DNA of 64,000 nucleotides, taken from assembly GCA_024637315.1 (NCBI GenBank), contig JAGXFH010000038.1, forward strand, positions 1 to 64,000, read 5' to 3'. Within the stretch, counting starts at the first letter, position 1; each line of letters starts with the position of its first letter. This DNA is from Brevirhabdus sp. (GTDB taxonomy: Bacteria; Pseudomonadota; Alphaproteobacteria; Rhodobacterales; Rhodobacteraceae). The position numbers and the translations under genes were made by a program. Positions 10,266-18,406 of the stretch are shown piece after piece. The notes beneath the pieces were generated by a model. It was given only the letters and a program-made list of their open reading frames with translations, was not told the origin of the DNA and made no database searches.

Positions 10266-10481
10266 TCAGACCGGCACGTCATCCCAAAGTTCCCCGCCCT
10301 CCTCGGCGTCGTACTCGGCGTCTTCGTCGGTGTCGTCTTCCGCGGTTTCAGCGTGTTCAGCGGCAGGTTTCTCTTCCGTCGCCTCATGCAGCGCGCGCTT
10401 GAGTTGCCGCGCCTTCTCGTCATCCTCCACCTCGCGGTCGACGATGCGGTCGATCTCTTCCAATTCCCGTTTCGTGGTCAT
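10266..10481 (-). CDS. Small acidic protein, 'EIDRIVD...LWDDVPV' family copy 2
   Basis: This 71-residue, very acidic protein is paralogous to the 64-residue protein 190 bases downstream. It has EEIDRIVDREVE, EKARQLKRALHEATEE and a C-terminus ELWDDVPV; even the DNA around the two stop codons is nearly identical. The central part is a run of Glu, Asp and Ala, probably disordered. The GGCTGGGA sequence before the ATG could serve as ribosome binding site. No known family; function unknown. Confidence 0.62.
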   Translation of the reverse strand: MTTKRELEEIDRIVDREVEDDEKARQLKRALHEATEEKPAAEHAETAEDDTDEDAEYDAEEGGELWDDVPV

Positions 10482-10534
10482 CCCAGCCTCCAGCTTGAAT
10501 TATGGTGTCGTCCCGCGGTTCCGACCGTCAGGCG

Positions 10535-10870
10535 TCATGGCGCCTTGGATTTTTCGGCAGCGCAGACAGGGCAGAACGGCGTATAGGGCAGCACGTCAAG
10601 CCGCTCTTCGGAAATCCGCTCGCCGCAACTGACGCAATAGCCATATTCGCCAGCATCCATCCGCTCGAGCGCGGCGGTGATGGCGCGGATCTCTTCCAGG
10701 CCTGAAATCCCCATCCCTTCAAGTACTTCGTCGGTCTCACGCTCGACGGCCAACTCCTCCCAGTCGGGGGAATTGTGCGAATCGAGTTCGTCGTCGATCT
10801 CTCGCAGCTTGGATTCGAGGTATTCCATCCGCGATGTGAGTTGAGACCTGCGATCTTTTTGGGATTTCAT
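10535..10870 (-). CDS. DksA/TraR-type C4 zinc-finger protein
   Basis: This 111-residue protein has an N-terminal coiled coil (about residues 10-75) and a C-terminal four-cysteine zinc finger, CVSCGERI...CPVCAA (about 79-103), followed by a short basic tail. This is the DksA/TraR architecture; such proteins insert a coiled coil into the RNA-polymerase secondary channel. At 111 residues it is shorter than canonical DksA (about 150). The coiled-coil tip motif is not obviously the DxxDxA of DksA, so it is best called DksA-like. It is encoded on the same strand as the two small paralogues and may be co-transcribed with them. Confidence 0.82.
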   Translation of the reverse strand: MKSQKDRRSQLTSRMEYLESKLREIDDELDSHNSPDWEELAVERETDEVLEGMGISGLEEIRAITAALERMDAGEYGYCVSCGERISEERLDVLPYTPFCPVCAAEKSKAP

Positions 10871-10963
10871 CTACGACCCTCCGTTCGTGCGAGACTATAG
10901 ACATACGATGCGATGTCCACTCCTTGATGCAGGTCAAGTTCAACCGGCGATGGCAGAAATCAA

Positions 10964-11929
10964 TCACTTTTCTGTTGAGAGTCGGCCCGGTACGGGGTCG
11001 TCCGGTTTGCTCCGCAGCGGGGCCGCGACAGCCCGGATCGACGCCGGTCTGGTCTCTGGGTCGCCGATGGTCAGCAATCGAAGTGCGCGATGCCCGGCGA
11101 CCTGCCCCAGCTTCGCTCCGGCCACGACCCGGCCGTCGAGGCCTTCCACTTCGACCGCCGCCAGCGCCGTGGCGGGAAGCGTCAACATCTCGCCCGGCGC
11201 CCAGCATGCAATCTCGGCCAGCGGCAGCAAGATCCGGTACAGAACCGCACGAACCGGCACCTCGGTCTGCATGACAGCCGCATTCAGATCTGCCTGCCAG
11301 TCCGCCATGTCAACCTGCGCCGGACCGGTGCTGCCCGCTTTGACAAACGGAAAGGCCAGCATGATCTCGCCCGAGCGCGCGCCGCGGCCCAGGTCGATCC
11401 GCAACCGGTAAAGCCGGTAATCGACATCCTCGAGCGCCATCTGCGCCATCCGCGGTTCTGCAAGCACGGCGCCATATCGGAACCCGGCCACCGGCGGCGC
11501 ATCGCCGAGCGTCGCCAGGGCCGCGTCGAAGTGACCCAGAAACCGGTCGACGAAATCCGAAACCATGACCGCATCGGTTCGGGTCGGCTTCCGGTCTGCC
11601 GCGGCACCCGGGACGATCCGCCCGGTGGTCAGGTGCTCGACCAACGCCGTCACGATCTGCACATCGCCAATCGCCAGTCCGCGCCGGCCGTCGGCGGCGG
11701 TCATCGACATCAACAGCGCCGGGTCAGGCAGGCATTCGATCAGTTCGCCCAGTTTCACCCGGCTCTCGCCAAAGCCGACCACGGCAGCCACCAGCTCTTG
11801 CAAATCCTCGGCCGCCTGGGCAACCGCTTTGCGCAGCAGACTGCCCGGCGACAGCGCCGAAGGCTCTGGCGGTGGACGCCCGGCACCGGCCTTGCGCCTG
11901 AGGGCGGTGATCGCTGCGTCGTCTGTCAT
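10964..11929 (-). CDS. Orphan FliM/FliN-family (SpoA-domain) protein
   Basis: This protein of about 321 residues has a FliM-like middle domain (about 55-215) and a C-terminal SpoA-type domain with PGEMLTLPATALAAVEVEGLDGRVVAGAKLGQVAGHRALRL, the region that forms the C-ring in flagellar motors and type III secretion systems. No flagellar gene is nearby; it lies 71 bases downstream of a symporter-histidine kinase on the same strand. I chose the ATG at 11929, but an in-frame TTG at 11947 would add six residues. It could be a displaced motor-switch component or an adaptor for the kinase next door. Confidence 0.68.
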   Translation of the reverse strand: MTDDAAITALRRKAGAGRPPPEPSALSPGSLLRKAVAQAAEDLQELVAAVVGFGESRVKLGELIECLPDPALLMSMTAADGRRGLAIGDVQIVTALVEHLTTGRIVPGAAADRKPTRTDAVMVSDFVDRFLGHFDAALATLGDAPPVAGFRYGAVLAEPRMAQMALEDVDYRLYRLRIDLGRGARSGEIMLAFPFVKAGSTGPAQVDMADWQADLNAAVMQTEVPVRAVLYRILLPLAEIACWAPGEMLTLPATALAAVEVEGLDGRVVAGAKLGQVAGHRALRLLTIGDPETRPASIRAVAAPLRSKPDDPVPGRLSTEK

Positions 11930-12000
11930 CGGTTTGGCAGTTTCCAATCGGTTGCCCCGACCCTAAGAGCCGCGTGGTTACCAAAGCGTTGACGGGGCCC

Positions 12001-14700
12001 CTATTCGGCTGCATCGGTCTGCGGCTGCGTCAGCGGCAGTGTCACCCGGAATGCGGCGCCGCCCTGCCCCGGCAGATAGCCGACCTGCCCGCCCAGCTTG
12101 ACCATGATCTCACGGCTGATCGCCAGCCCGAGGCCCGCCCCGCCCGCCGCTGCCTGATCGGTGAGACGCGAGAATTTCTCGAAGATCAGGTTCTGGCTTT
12201 TCTTCGGGATACCGGTGCCGTTGTCGATGAAATCGACCTGAACCACCGCGCCGCGCCGCCGCACCTCGATCCGAAGTTCCGGTTTCTCGGCATCACAATA
12301 TTTCCGCGCATTGGCGATCAGGTTGATGAAGACCTGCCGCAGCCGGTCGGTATCGGTGGTCAGCGTCACGGTCTCGGCGGCGGCATCGCGATGGATCGTC
12401 AGCGGCCGCTCTGCCGGCATCGACCCGGTCGCCGCCACCGCCCGGTCCAGCACATCATGCAGACCGCCCTTCTGCCAGTTCAGCGAGACCTGGCCGTTTT
12501 CGAGCACACTCAGATCCAGCAGATCATCGAGCAGCCGGGTCAGCCGGATCGCCTCGTCGTGGATGATCGAGGAATAGCGCGTCAGCTCTTCCGGCCGCAC
12601 CTCGCCCCGTTCCATCAGAATCTCGGAAAACGCCCGGATCGAGGTCATCGGCGTGCGCAACTCGTGGCTGATCTGGCTTAGGAACGCATCCTTCTGCACC
12701 GAAAGCTCGGTCAGTTTCTCGTTCGCTTCGCGCAATTGCCGCGCGGTGCGGGTCAGTTCGGCCGATTTCGCTTCCAGTTGACTGGAATATTCGAGCATCT
12801 GCGCGGTCTCGTCCGCGACCGCCATCAGATCCTGCACCGAGACACTGGCGCCGCCGACGATCTGCCCCATCATCGCATGCGCCGTCGCCGCCCCGACCGA
12901 CCCGGATAACTCGCGTTCCAGTGTGCGGATGAAATCGGGGGTGGTGTCGGGCAGGTAACCGTACTTTCCCTGCGCCCGTGCCTCTGTCTGAAATAGCGCC
13001 TGCGCCTCTTCCGCGCCGATGATCCGCTGCGCCATCACCAAGAGATCCTCGGCTTCGGCCGCCCCGCCGGACCAGCCGCGGGCAGAGGCGGAGTGGTCGT
13101 CGACATTGACGAACTGTGCGCTTTGCAGGCGCTCCAGCGGGCCGGGGAAGCTGGCAAGCGAGCCCAGCACGAAGGCGATCACGTTCAGCGACATCGACCA
13201 GAAGACCGCGTGCACCAGCGGGTCGATCCCCTCGATCCCGAAGAGCGCGCGCGGTCGCAGCCAGCCGAAGCCCCAAGGCCCCTCGGACAGCAGGCCCGCC
13301 GACATGACGTAACTTTCGCCGAAGCTGGGCAGGAACATTGTATAGCCCCAGACCGCAAAGCCGATGACCAGCCCCAATGCCGCCCCGACCCGCGACGCCC
13401 CGCGCCAGAAGATACCGCCCAGAAGTGCAGGCAATATCTGCGCAACGCCGGTGAAAGAGATCAGCCCGATCGCCGCCAGCGCCTCGCCGCCGCCCGAGAA
13501 CCGGTAGTAGAAATAACCCAGCGCCAGCACCGCGCCGATGCTGACCCGCCGTGACCGCAAGACCACGTTGCGCACATCGCCCGACATCGAGGCCCCGCCC
13601 CGGCGCGCCGACAGCCAGATCGGCATCACGATATGGTTGGACACCATCGTCGACAGCGCGATCGCCGCCACGATCACCATCGAGGTCGCCGAGGAGAAGC
13701 CACCGAGGAATGACAGCATCGCCAAACCCTCTTGGTCGAAGAGCAGCGGCACGGTCAGCACGAAGAGGTCGGGATTGGTGCCGGCGGGCAGTTCCGACAG
13801 GCCGGCCACGGCGATCGGCATCACGAACAGGCTCATCAGAAAGACGTAAAGCGGAAACGCCCAGCTTGCGGTCGCCACATGCCGTTCGTCCGAATTCTCC
13901 ACCACCAGCACCTGAAACATCCGCGGCAGGCACAGGAACGCCGCAGCCGACAGGAAAATCAGCGTCGCCCAGCGCCCGCCATTCAACTGCCAGTCGGCGA
14001 TCGGCGAGGCCTCGATCCGCGAAAGCATGTCCGACGGCCCCGCCGCCACGCCCCAGACGACGAAAATGCCGACCGCCAGAAGGGCGACGAGCTTGACCAC
14101 CGCCTCGAGCGCGATCGCCGTGACCACCCCGTGATGGCGTTCATTCGCATCGAGGTTCCGGGTGCCGAAGAGGATGGTGAAGAGCGCAAGTCCCGCCGCA
14201 ACCCAGACCGCGGTCGAATTCAGGTCCGGCACCGCCCAGCCTTCTGGCCGGTCGCTGGCGAACACCGCGAAGGACAGCGTCACCGACTGCAATTGCAGCG
14301 CGATGTAGGGCGTCGACCCGATCACCGCCATCACGGTGACAATCACGCCCAAGAGGTTCGACTTGCCGTAGCGGCTGGAAATCAGATCGGCGATCGAGGT
14401 GATCCGCTGCGTGCGTCCGATCCGGACCAGTTTGCGCACCACCCACCACCAGCCGACCATCACTAGTGTTGGCCCGAGATAGATCGTCACGAATTCCAGC
14501 CCAGACCGGGCCGCATAGCCGACCGCGCCGTAAAACGTCCACGCGGTGCAGTAGATCGACAGCGACAGCGTGTAGACCGTCGGCGAGCGCAGCCAGCCCA
14601 ATCGCCCCTGCTCTGCCCGCTTCTCGGCGGCGAAGGCCACAAGGAACAGCAAAGCGACATAAAGCACGCAGACAAAGACCAGCAGGTTGAAGGTCAGCAT
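12001..14700 (-). CDS. Sodium:solute symporter-domain sensor histidine kinase (CrbS/CbrA-like)
   Basis: This 899-residue protein fuses a transporter-like sensor to a kinase. Residues 1 to about 520 form about 12-13 membrane spans of the SSS family. A STAC-like linker follows (LERELSGSVGAATAHAMM, about 590), then a coiled coil. The HisKA domain has phospho-acceptor His679 in SQISHELRTPMTS, and the HATPase domain has N (LIANARKYC), G1 (DNGTGIP) and G2 (GAGLGLAI) boxes. Known relatives CbrA (histidine uptake/carbon-nitrogen balance) and CrbS (controls acs) share this plan. Its ATG overlaps the stop of the upstream small membrane gene by one base, and a receiver gene comes before that, so the three form one unit. 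The ligand is unknown. Confidence 0.9.
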   Translation of the reverse strand: MLTFNLLVFVCVLYVALLFLVAFAAEKRAEQGRLGWLRSPTVYTLSLSIYCTAWTFYGAVGYAARSGLEFVTIYLGPTLVMVGWWWVVRKLVRIGRTQRITSIADLISSRYGKSNLLGVIVTVMAVIGSTPYIALQLQSVTLSFAVFASDRPEGWAVPDLNSTAVWVAAGLALFTILFGTRNLDANERHHGVVTAIALEAVVKLVALLAVGIFVVWGVAAGPSDMLSRIEASPIADWQLNGGRWATLIFLSAAAFLCLPRMFQVLVVENSDERHVATASWAFPLYVFLMSLFVMPIAVAGLSELPAGTNPDLFVLTVPLLFDQEGLAMLSFLGGFSSATSMVIVAAIALSTMVSNHIVMPIWLSARRGGASMSGDVRNVVLRSRRVSIGAVLALGYFYYRFSGGGEALAAIGLISFTGVAQILPALLGGIFWRGASRVGAALGLVIGFAVWGYTMFLPSFGESYVMSAGLLSEGPWGFGWLRPRALFGIEGIDPLVHAVFWSMSLNVIAFVLGSLASFPGPLERLQSAQFVNVDDHSASARGWSGGAAEAEDLLVMAQRIIGAEEAQALFQTEARAQGKYGYLPDTTPDFIRTLERELSGSVGAATAHAMMGQIVGGASVSVQDLMAVADETAQMLEYSSQLEAKSAELTRTARQLREANEKLTELSVQKDAFLSQISHELRTPMTSIRAFSEILMERGEVRPEELTRYSSIIHDEAIRLTRLLDDLLDLSVLENGQVSLNWQKGGLHDVLDRAVAATGSMPAERPLTIHRDAAAETVTLTTDTDRLRQVFINLIANARKYCDAEKPELRIEVRRRGAVVQVDFIDNGTGIPKKSQNLIFEKFSRLTDQAAAGGAGLGLAISREIMVKLGGQVGYLPGQGGAAFRVTLPLTQPQTDAAE

Positions 14701-14963
14701 CAGCCGGCCTCCTCATCCTGCGGCGGGTCCGGGTTGGCGAGTTCATGGCGCAGGTAGAGCGACAGGAAGAACGCCGCCACGATCAGCCCGGCCCAGATCG
14801 CGAACAGGTAGACCACACCGATATGCGTGCCGCCTTCGCCGACCCAGAGCAAGGGCAGGAACAACAGGAACGCGCCGAGGAGCGGCAGCACCCGCGCCGC
14901 ATCAATGATCCGGCGGCGGCGATAGCCGTGGCGCGCCACGAACAGGGGGTGCGGCGACCTCAT
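14700..14963 (-). CDS. Small two-span membrane protein linked to the symporter kinase
   Basis: This 87-residue protein has two hydrophobic spans (about 25-42 and 48-70) and an acidic C-terminal tail (PDPPQDEEAG). Small membrane partners of this kind are often encoded next to sodium:solute symporters (DUF485/DUF4212 type), but I cannot assign it to one of these families by sequence. It begins inside the receiver gene (ATGA overlap at 14960-14963) and ends in a one-base overlap with the kinase start, so translation is probably coupled on both sides. A role as kinase or symporter-domain partner is inferred. Confidence 0.72.
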   Translation of the reverse strand: MRSPHPLFVARHGYRRRRIIDAARVLPLLGAFLLFLPLLWVGEGGTHIGVVYLFAIWAGLIVAAFFLSLYLRHELANPDPPQDEEAG

Positions 14964-15328
14964 TGCCCCAAAAGCTCGGTGACGGTGCCGATCATCTCGG
15001 CATTCGAGAACGGCTTGGTCATATAGCGGCTGGCGCCGTAGCGTTCGGCCATCTCGCGGTCCTTCTTCTGACCGCGCGCGGTCAGCATCAGAACCGGCAA
15101 GGCGACCGTGGCCGCCTCGGCCCGCAGATCGCGCAGGATGTCATAGCCGGACCGGTTTGGCAGCATCACATCGAGGATCACCATGTCCGGCTTCTTCGCC
15201 CGGATCGCCGCAAGCGCGGTCGAACCGTCGGAGTGGGTATCGACGACATATCCCGCCCGCGACAGAACGAACCGGATCGCTTCGATGATGTTCGGCTCAT
15301 CCTCGATCAGCAGGACGCGTTTGCCCAT
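14960..15328 (-). CDS. Stand-alone response-regulator receiver
   Basis: This 122-residue protein is a single REC domain with no output domain. The acidic pocket is ED at residues 9-10, the phospho-acceptor is Asp53 (MVILDVMLP), and the conserved Thr and Lys are in MLTARG and YMTKPF. I start at the ATG at 15328, preceded by GGGAGG; the open frame extends eight codons further without an RBS. It heads a tightly overlapping unit with the small membrane protein and the symporter kinase, so it is the likely phosphotransfer partner of His679. With no DNA-binding domain it must signal through protein contacts. Confidence 0.9.
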   Translation of the reverse strand: MGKRVLLIEDEPNIIEAIRFVLSRAGYVVDTHSDGSTALAAIRAKKPDMVILDVMLPNRSGYDILRDLRAEAATVALPVLMLTARGQKKDREMAERYGASRYMTKPFSNAEMIGTVTELLGQ

Positions 15329-15398
15329 ATGCCGATCCCTCCCATCTGGCATTCTTGCTCTTGTTACAATCGACTATCACCGGGAAAGCCCGCGCTTG

Positions 15399-16715
15399 TC
15401 AAAACCCATCCGTCAGGATCGACGGCTCGCGCCGCGCCGCGCAATGGGCGCGCGGACAGATCCGGCAGCTCGAACCGATCGGCAAAGAGCGCCCACCCGG
15501 CTCGTCGGCCGCCAGTTCCTCGGGCAGGATCAGCATGGTTGCATGGAACACCTGCGGTAGATCGAAGCCAGGTGGAGTGGCGGGCTGGCTGATCGCGAAG
15601 GTCAGGAACGCCGCCGCATCCCGCCCGGCCTGCTCGACCCGTGCCCGCACCGGCGTCATCGGCCGGACCAGCGCCTGATACAGAGGCCAGAGCGGACACG
15701 CCGCCCCGAAGCGCGGCAGCGCGAATCCTTCGACCGGTTTGCGGAAGGTCAGCGTGCCGGAACTGTCGCAGGCGACCAGCCCGATGCGTGGTGCGCCCGC
15801 GCCCTGCGGCAGACTCGCCAGCCGCCGGAACACCGTCGCCAGATCGCAGCCGAAGAGGGTGGCCAGCCGTGCCGGGTCATAGCCGACCTCTGCGACGGCC
15901 GCCCGAACCGCCGCCAGCGGCATCGCCTCGGCATCGCCGGCATATTTCGCCAGATAGCCAAGCGCCATCGACCGCGCCGCCGGACTGCCGCGCAGATCGG
16001 CATCGCTTGCCAGAACAGCTTCCGGCCCGTCGCCCTGTTCCAGTTCGGTGACGTGATATCCGCGCCGCTCGAGCCAACTCTCAAGCTCTTCCTGCGGCAG
16101 CGTAAGACCGGCATCGCCGCCCTCGTCGCCGGCGCTGTCGAGATACTCGACCAGGGCCTGACTGCTTTCGGCCAGCCGCCGGCTGTCCTCGTAAAGATTT
16201 CGGTGAAACCGCTTCTGCCATTCCGGGTCGATCTCGCCCGGCCCGGCCAAAATTCCCGCAGTCGAGCGGATCGCCGTCACCACCGACAACACCTCGTGCA
16301 TCGAGGCGGCGAGTTGCGGATCATGGGTCAACCGGTCGGTCAGCGCCTCGGCGGTGTGTTCCAGCGCCAGTATGCGGCGGTGCTGTGCTGCGAGCAAGGC
16401 GGCCCAACCGGGGAACCGCCCGGCAAAATCCTCGGGCCTCGCGAGATCCTCTGTCCGCGCGTCCGGCCCGACGGCGGCATCGCGCAGCGCCTCGATCAGC
16501 GCGCCCTCCGCGCCGTCGGTCAGCACGTTCGCCTCGACCCCGAGTTCCCGACCGATTGAAAGCAACAGCTTGCCTGCGATTCTGCGCCGGTTATGCTCGA
16601 TCAGATTCAGATAGGAGGCAGAGATCCCCACCGTTCGCGCTAACACCGACTGCCGCAGTCCCAACTGCATCCGCCGTTCCCTGATCCGGCTGCCGGTCAA
16701 TCCGCTTTTCGCCAT
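15399..16715 (-). CDS. ScfR/PccR-family short-chain acyl-CoA-type regulator (XRE HTH)
   Basis: This 438-residue regulator has an N-terminal XRE helix-turn-helix (RMQLGLRQSVLARTVGISASYLNLIEHNRR), a long middle region, and a C-terminal DUF2083-type domain ending in SCRICPRAHCAARREPSIL, with conserved cysteines. This layout is that of ScfR/RamB and of Rhodobacter PccR, which respond to acyl-CoA esters and control acetate or propionate assimilation genes. It is divergent from an ABC importer operon that ends in acetyl-CoA synthetase, which fits. The ATG at 16715 gives the family-like N-terminus. The receiver gene follows 70 bases downstream. Confidence 0.88.
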   Translation of the reverse strand: MAKSGLTGSRIRERRMQLGLRQSVLARTVGISASYLNLIEHNRRRIAGKLLLSIGRELGVEANVLTDGAEGALIEALRDAAVGPDARTEDLARPEDFAGRFPGWAALLAAQHRRILALEHTAEALTDRLTHDPQLAASMHEVLSVVTAIRSTAGILAGPGEIDPEWQKRFHRNLYEDSRRLAESSQALVEYLDSAGDEGGDAGLTLPQEELESWLERRGYHVTELEQGDGPEAVLASDADLRGSPAARSMALGYLAKYAGDAEAMPLAAVRAAVAEVGYDPARLATLFGCDLATVFRRLASLPQGAGAPRIGLVACDSSGTLTFRKPVEGFALPRFGAACPLWPLYQALVRPMTPVRARVEQAGRDAAAFLTFAISQPATPPGFDLPQVFHATMLILPEELAADEPGGRSLPIGSSCRICPRAHCAARREPSILTDGF

Positions 16716-16743
16716 CGTCAAACCCTCTGAATCTTAACGCTTT

Positions 16744-16804
16744 CTGCACCTGCGTGATAATTACTTTACAAACGCTGCACCTGCATTGTGTATATCTTTA
16801 CAAA
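16744..16804. promoter_or_regulatory. Tandem direct repeat in the ScfR/importer promoter region
   Basis: Two copies of a unit of about 30 bases lie head to tail: CTGCACCTGC, then a variable AT-rich stretch, then CTTTACAAA (16744-16772 and 16775-16804). The unit starts are 31 bases apart, about three helical turns, so both copies present the same face. The repeat is close to the start of the ScfR gene and 134 bases before the importer. It is a candidate operator for ScfR; this is inference from position and symmetry. Confidence 0.6.
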
Positions 16805-16937
16805 AAAGTTGTTAATTTTAAAGCAGTTGTTGAGAAATTTTCGTATACCGCCCATAAATTCGGCAGTCCTGTAAAGGGCGAAGCAGTGTGAGCAGAGAAC
16901 GCATGCGCTGCGCAATTGACGTAAAGGGAGGATATCA

Positions 16938-18296
16938 ATGTCGAAATCCAATTTCACTCGTCGGGGCCTGATCAGGACCGGGGCCGCCAGCGGCGCCGCG
17001 CTTGCGATGCCTTCGATCTTCACTGGCGCGGCCTGGTCCGCAGCCCATTCCGGCTATACCAACGCGCCGCAGGGTGACACCGTCACGCTTGGCTTCAACG
17101 TGCCGCAGTCCGGTCCCTATGCCGATGAGGGCATGGACGAGTTGCGTGCCTTCGAACTGGCGGTCGAACACCTGAACGGCGAAGGCGATGGCGGCTGTCT
17201 GGCCACCTTCTCGTCGAAGGTGCTCGATGGCACCGGCATTCTGGGCAAGAAGGTGGCATACGTCACCGGCGACACCCAGACCAAATCCGATGCGGCCCGC
17301 GCATCAGCAAAGTCGATGATCGAGAAAGACGGCGCGATCATGATCTCTGGCGGCTCGTCCTCGGGCGTCGCTGTCGCGGTGCAGGGCCTTTGCCAGGAAG
17401 CCGGCATCATCTTCATGGCCGGCCTGACCCATTCCAACGACACCACCGGCAAGGACAAGAAGGCGAACGGCTTCCGTCACTTCTTCAACGCCTACATGTC
17501 GGGCGCGGCGCTGGCGCCAGTGCTGGACAAGGCCTATGGAGCCGACCGCAAGGCCTATCACCTGACCGCCGACTACACCTGGGGCTGGACCCAGCAGGAG
17601 TCGATCCAGGCGGCGACCGAGGCGATCGGCTGGGAAACCGTCAACAACGTTCTGACGCCGCTGGCCTCGACCGACTTCTCGTCCTACATCGCGCCGGTGC
17701 TGAACTCGGGCGCCGATGTGCTGGTGCTGAATCACTACGGCGGAAACATGGTCAACTCGCTGACCCAGGCCGTGCAGTTCGGCCTGCGCGACAAGCAGGT
17801 CAACGGCAAGGACTTCCAGATCGTCGTTCCGCTCTACTCGGAACTGATGGCCAAGGGTGCCGGCGCCAACATCAAGGGCGTGTTCGGATCCACCAACTGG
17901 TCGTGGAAACTGCAGGATGAAGGCACGCAGGCCTTTGTCCGGTCGTTCGGCACCAAGTACGGCTTCCCGCCGTCGAACGCAGCGCAGACCTGCTACGCGC
18001 AGACCCTGCTTTACGCCGATGCCGCGGCCCGCGCCGGGTCGTTCAACCCCTGCGCCATCGTCGAGGCCCTGGAAGGCTACGAATTCGACGGGCTCGGCAA
18101 CGGTCCGACGTTGTACCGCGCCGAAGACCACCAGTGCTTCAAGGACGTGCTTGTCATGCAGGGTAAAGAAAACCCCGACAACGAGTACGACGCGCTGGAG
18201 ATCGTCGAGATCACCCCGCGCGCTCAGGTCGAGTACGCGCCTGATCACCCGATGTTTGCCGGTGGTTCGCTGGGTGAGTGCAACCCCGGCGCATAA
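16938..18296 (+). CDS. ABC importer substrate-binding protein, branched-chain amino acid (HAAT) type
   Basis: This 452-residue periplasmic binding protein of the Peripla_BP_6/LivK type carries a Tat-like signal (FTRRGLIRTGAASG, residues 6-19, then AMPSIFTGAAWSAAH). The mature part contains LGFNVPQSGPYADEG and the family's GGSSSGVAVAV ligand region. Six cysteines in the mature protein (in GGCLAT, GLCQEA, QTCYAQ, FNPCAI, HQCFKD, GECNPG) are unusual for this family and could form disulfides. A strong GGGAGGA site precedes the ATG. It is first gene of an operon with two permeases, two ATPases and acetyl-CoA synthetase. The ligand is not known; an organic acid is plausible from context. Confidence 0.88.
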   Translation: MSKSNFTRRGLIRTGAASGAALAMPSIFTGAAWSAAHSGYTNAPQGDTVTLGFNVPQSGPYADEGMDELRAFELAVEHLNGEGDGGCLATFSSKVLDGTGILGKKVAYVTGDTQTKSDAARASAKSMIEKDGAIMISGGSSSGVAVAVQGLCQEAGIIFMAGLTHSNDTTGKDKKANGFRHFFNAYMSGAALAPVLDKAYGADRKAYHLTADYTWGWTQQESIQAATEAIGWETVNNVLTPLASTDFSSYIAPVLNSGADVLVLNHYGGNMVNSLTQAVQFGLRDKQVNGKDFQIVVPLYSELMAKGAGANIKGVFGSTNWSWKLQDEGTQAFVRSFGTKYGFPPSNAAQTCYAQTLLYADAAARAGSFNPCAIVEALEGYEFDGLGNGPTLYRAEDHQCFKDVLVMQGKENPDNEYDALEIVEITPRAQVEYAPDHPMFAGGSLGECNPGA

Positions 18297-18313
18297 GCCG
18301 CACCAACGAAAAC

Positions 18314-18340
18314 GCCGGTCGCGCCCGTTGCGCGGCCGGC
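18314..18340 (+). promoter_or_regulatory. Intercistronic hairpin after the binding-protein gene
   Basis: GCCGGTCGCG pairs with CGCGGCCGGC (ten base pairs including one G-U) around a seven-base loop, 17 bases after the binding-protein stop and without a T-tract. Such structures often protect the upstream mRNA segment and raise binding-protein levels relative to permeases. Confidence 0.55.
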
Positions 18341-18406
18341 ATGTCGCCAAGGCCGCGCAACTGGCGCTGACCGGCACCGCCACATCACACATTCCAGGTG
18401 GGGACC

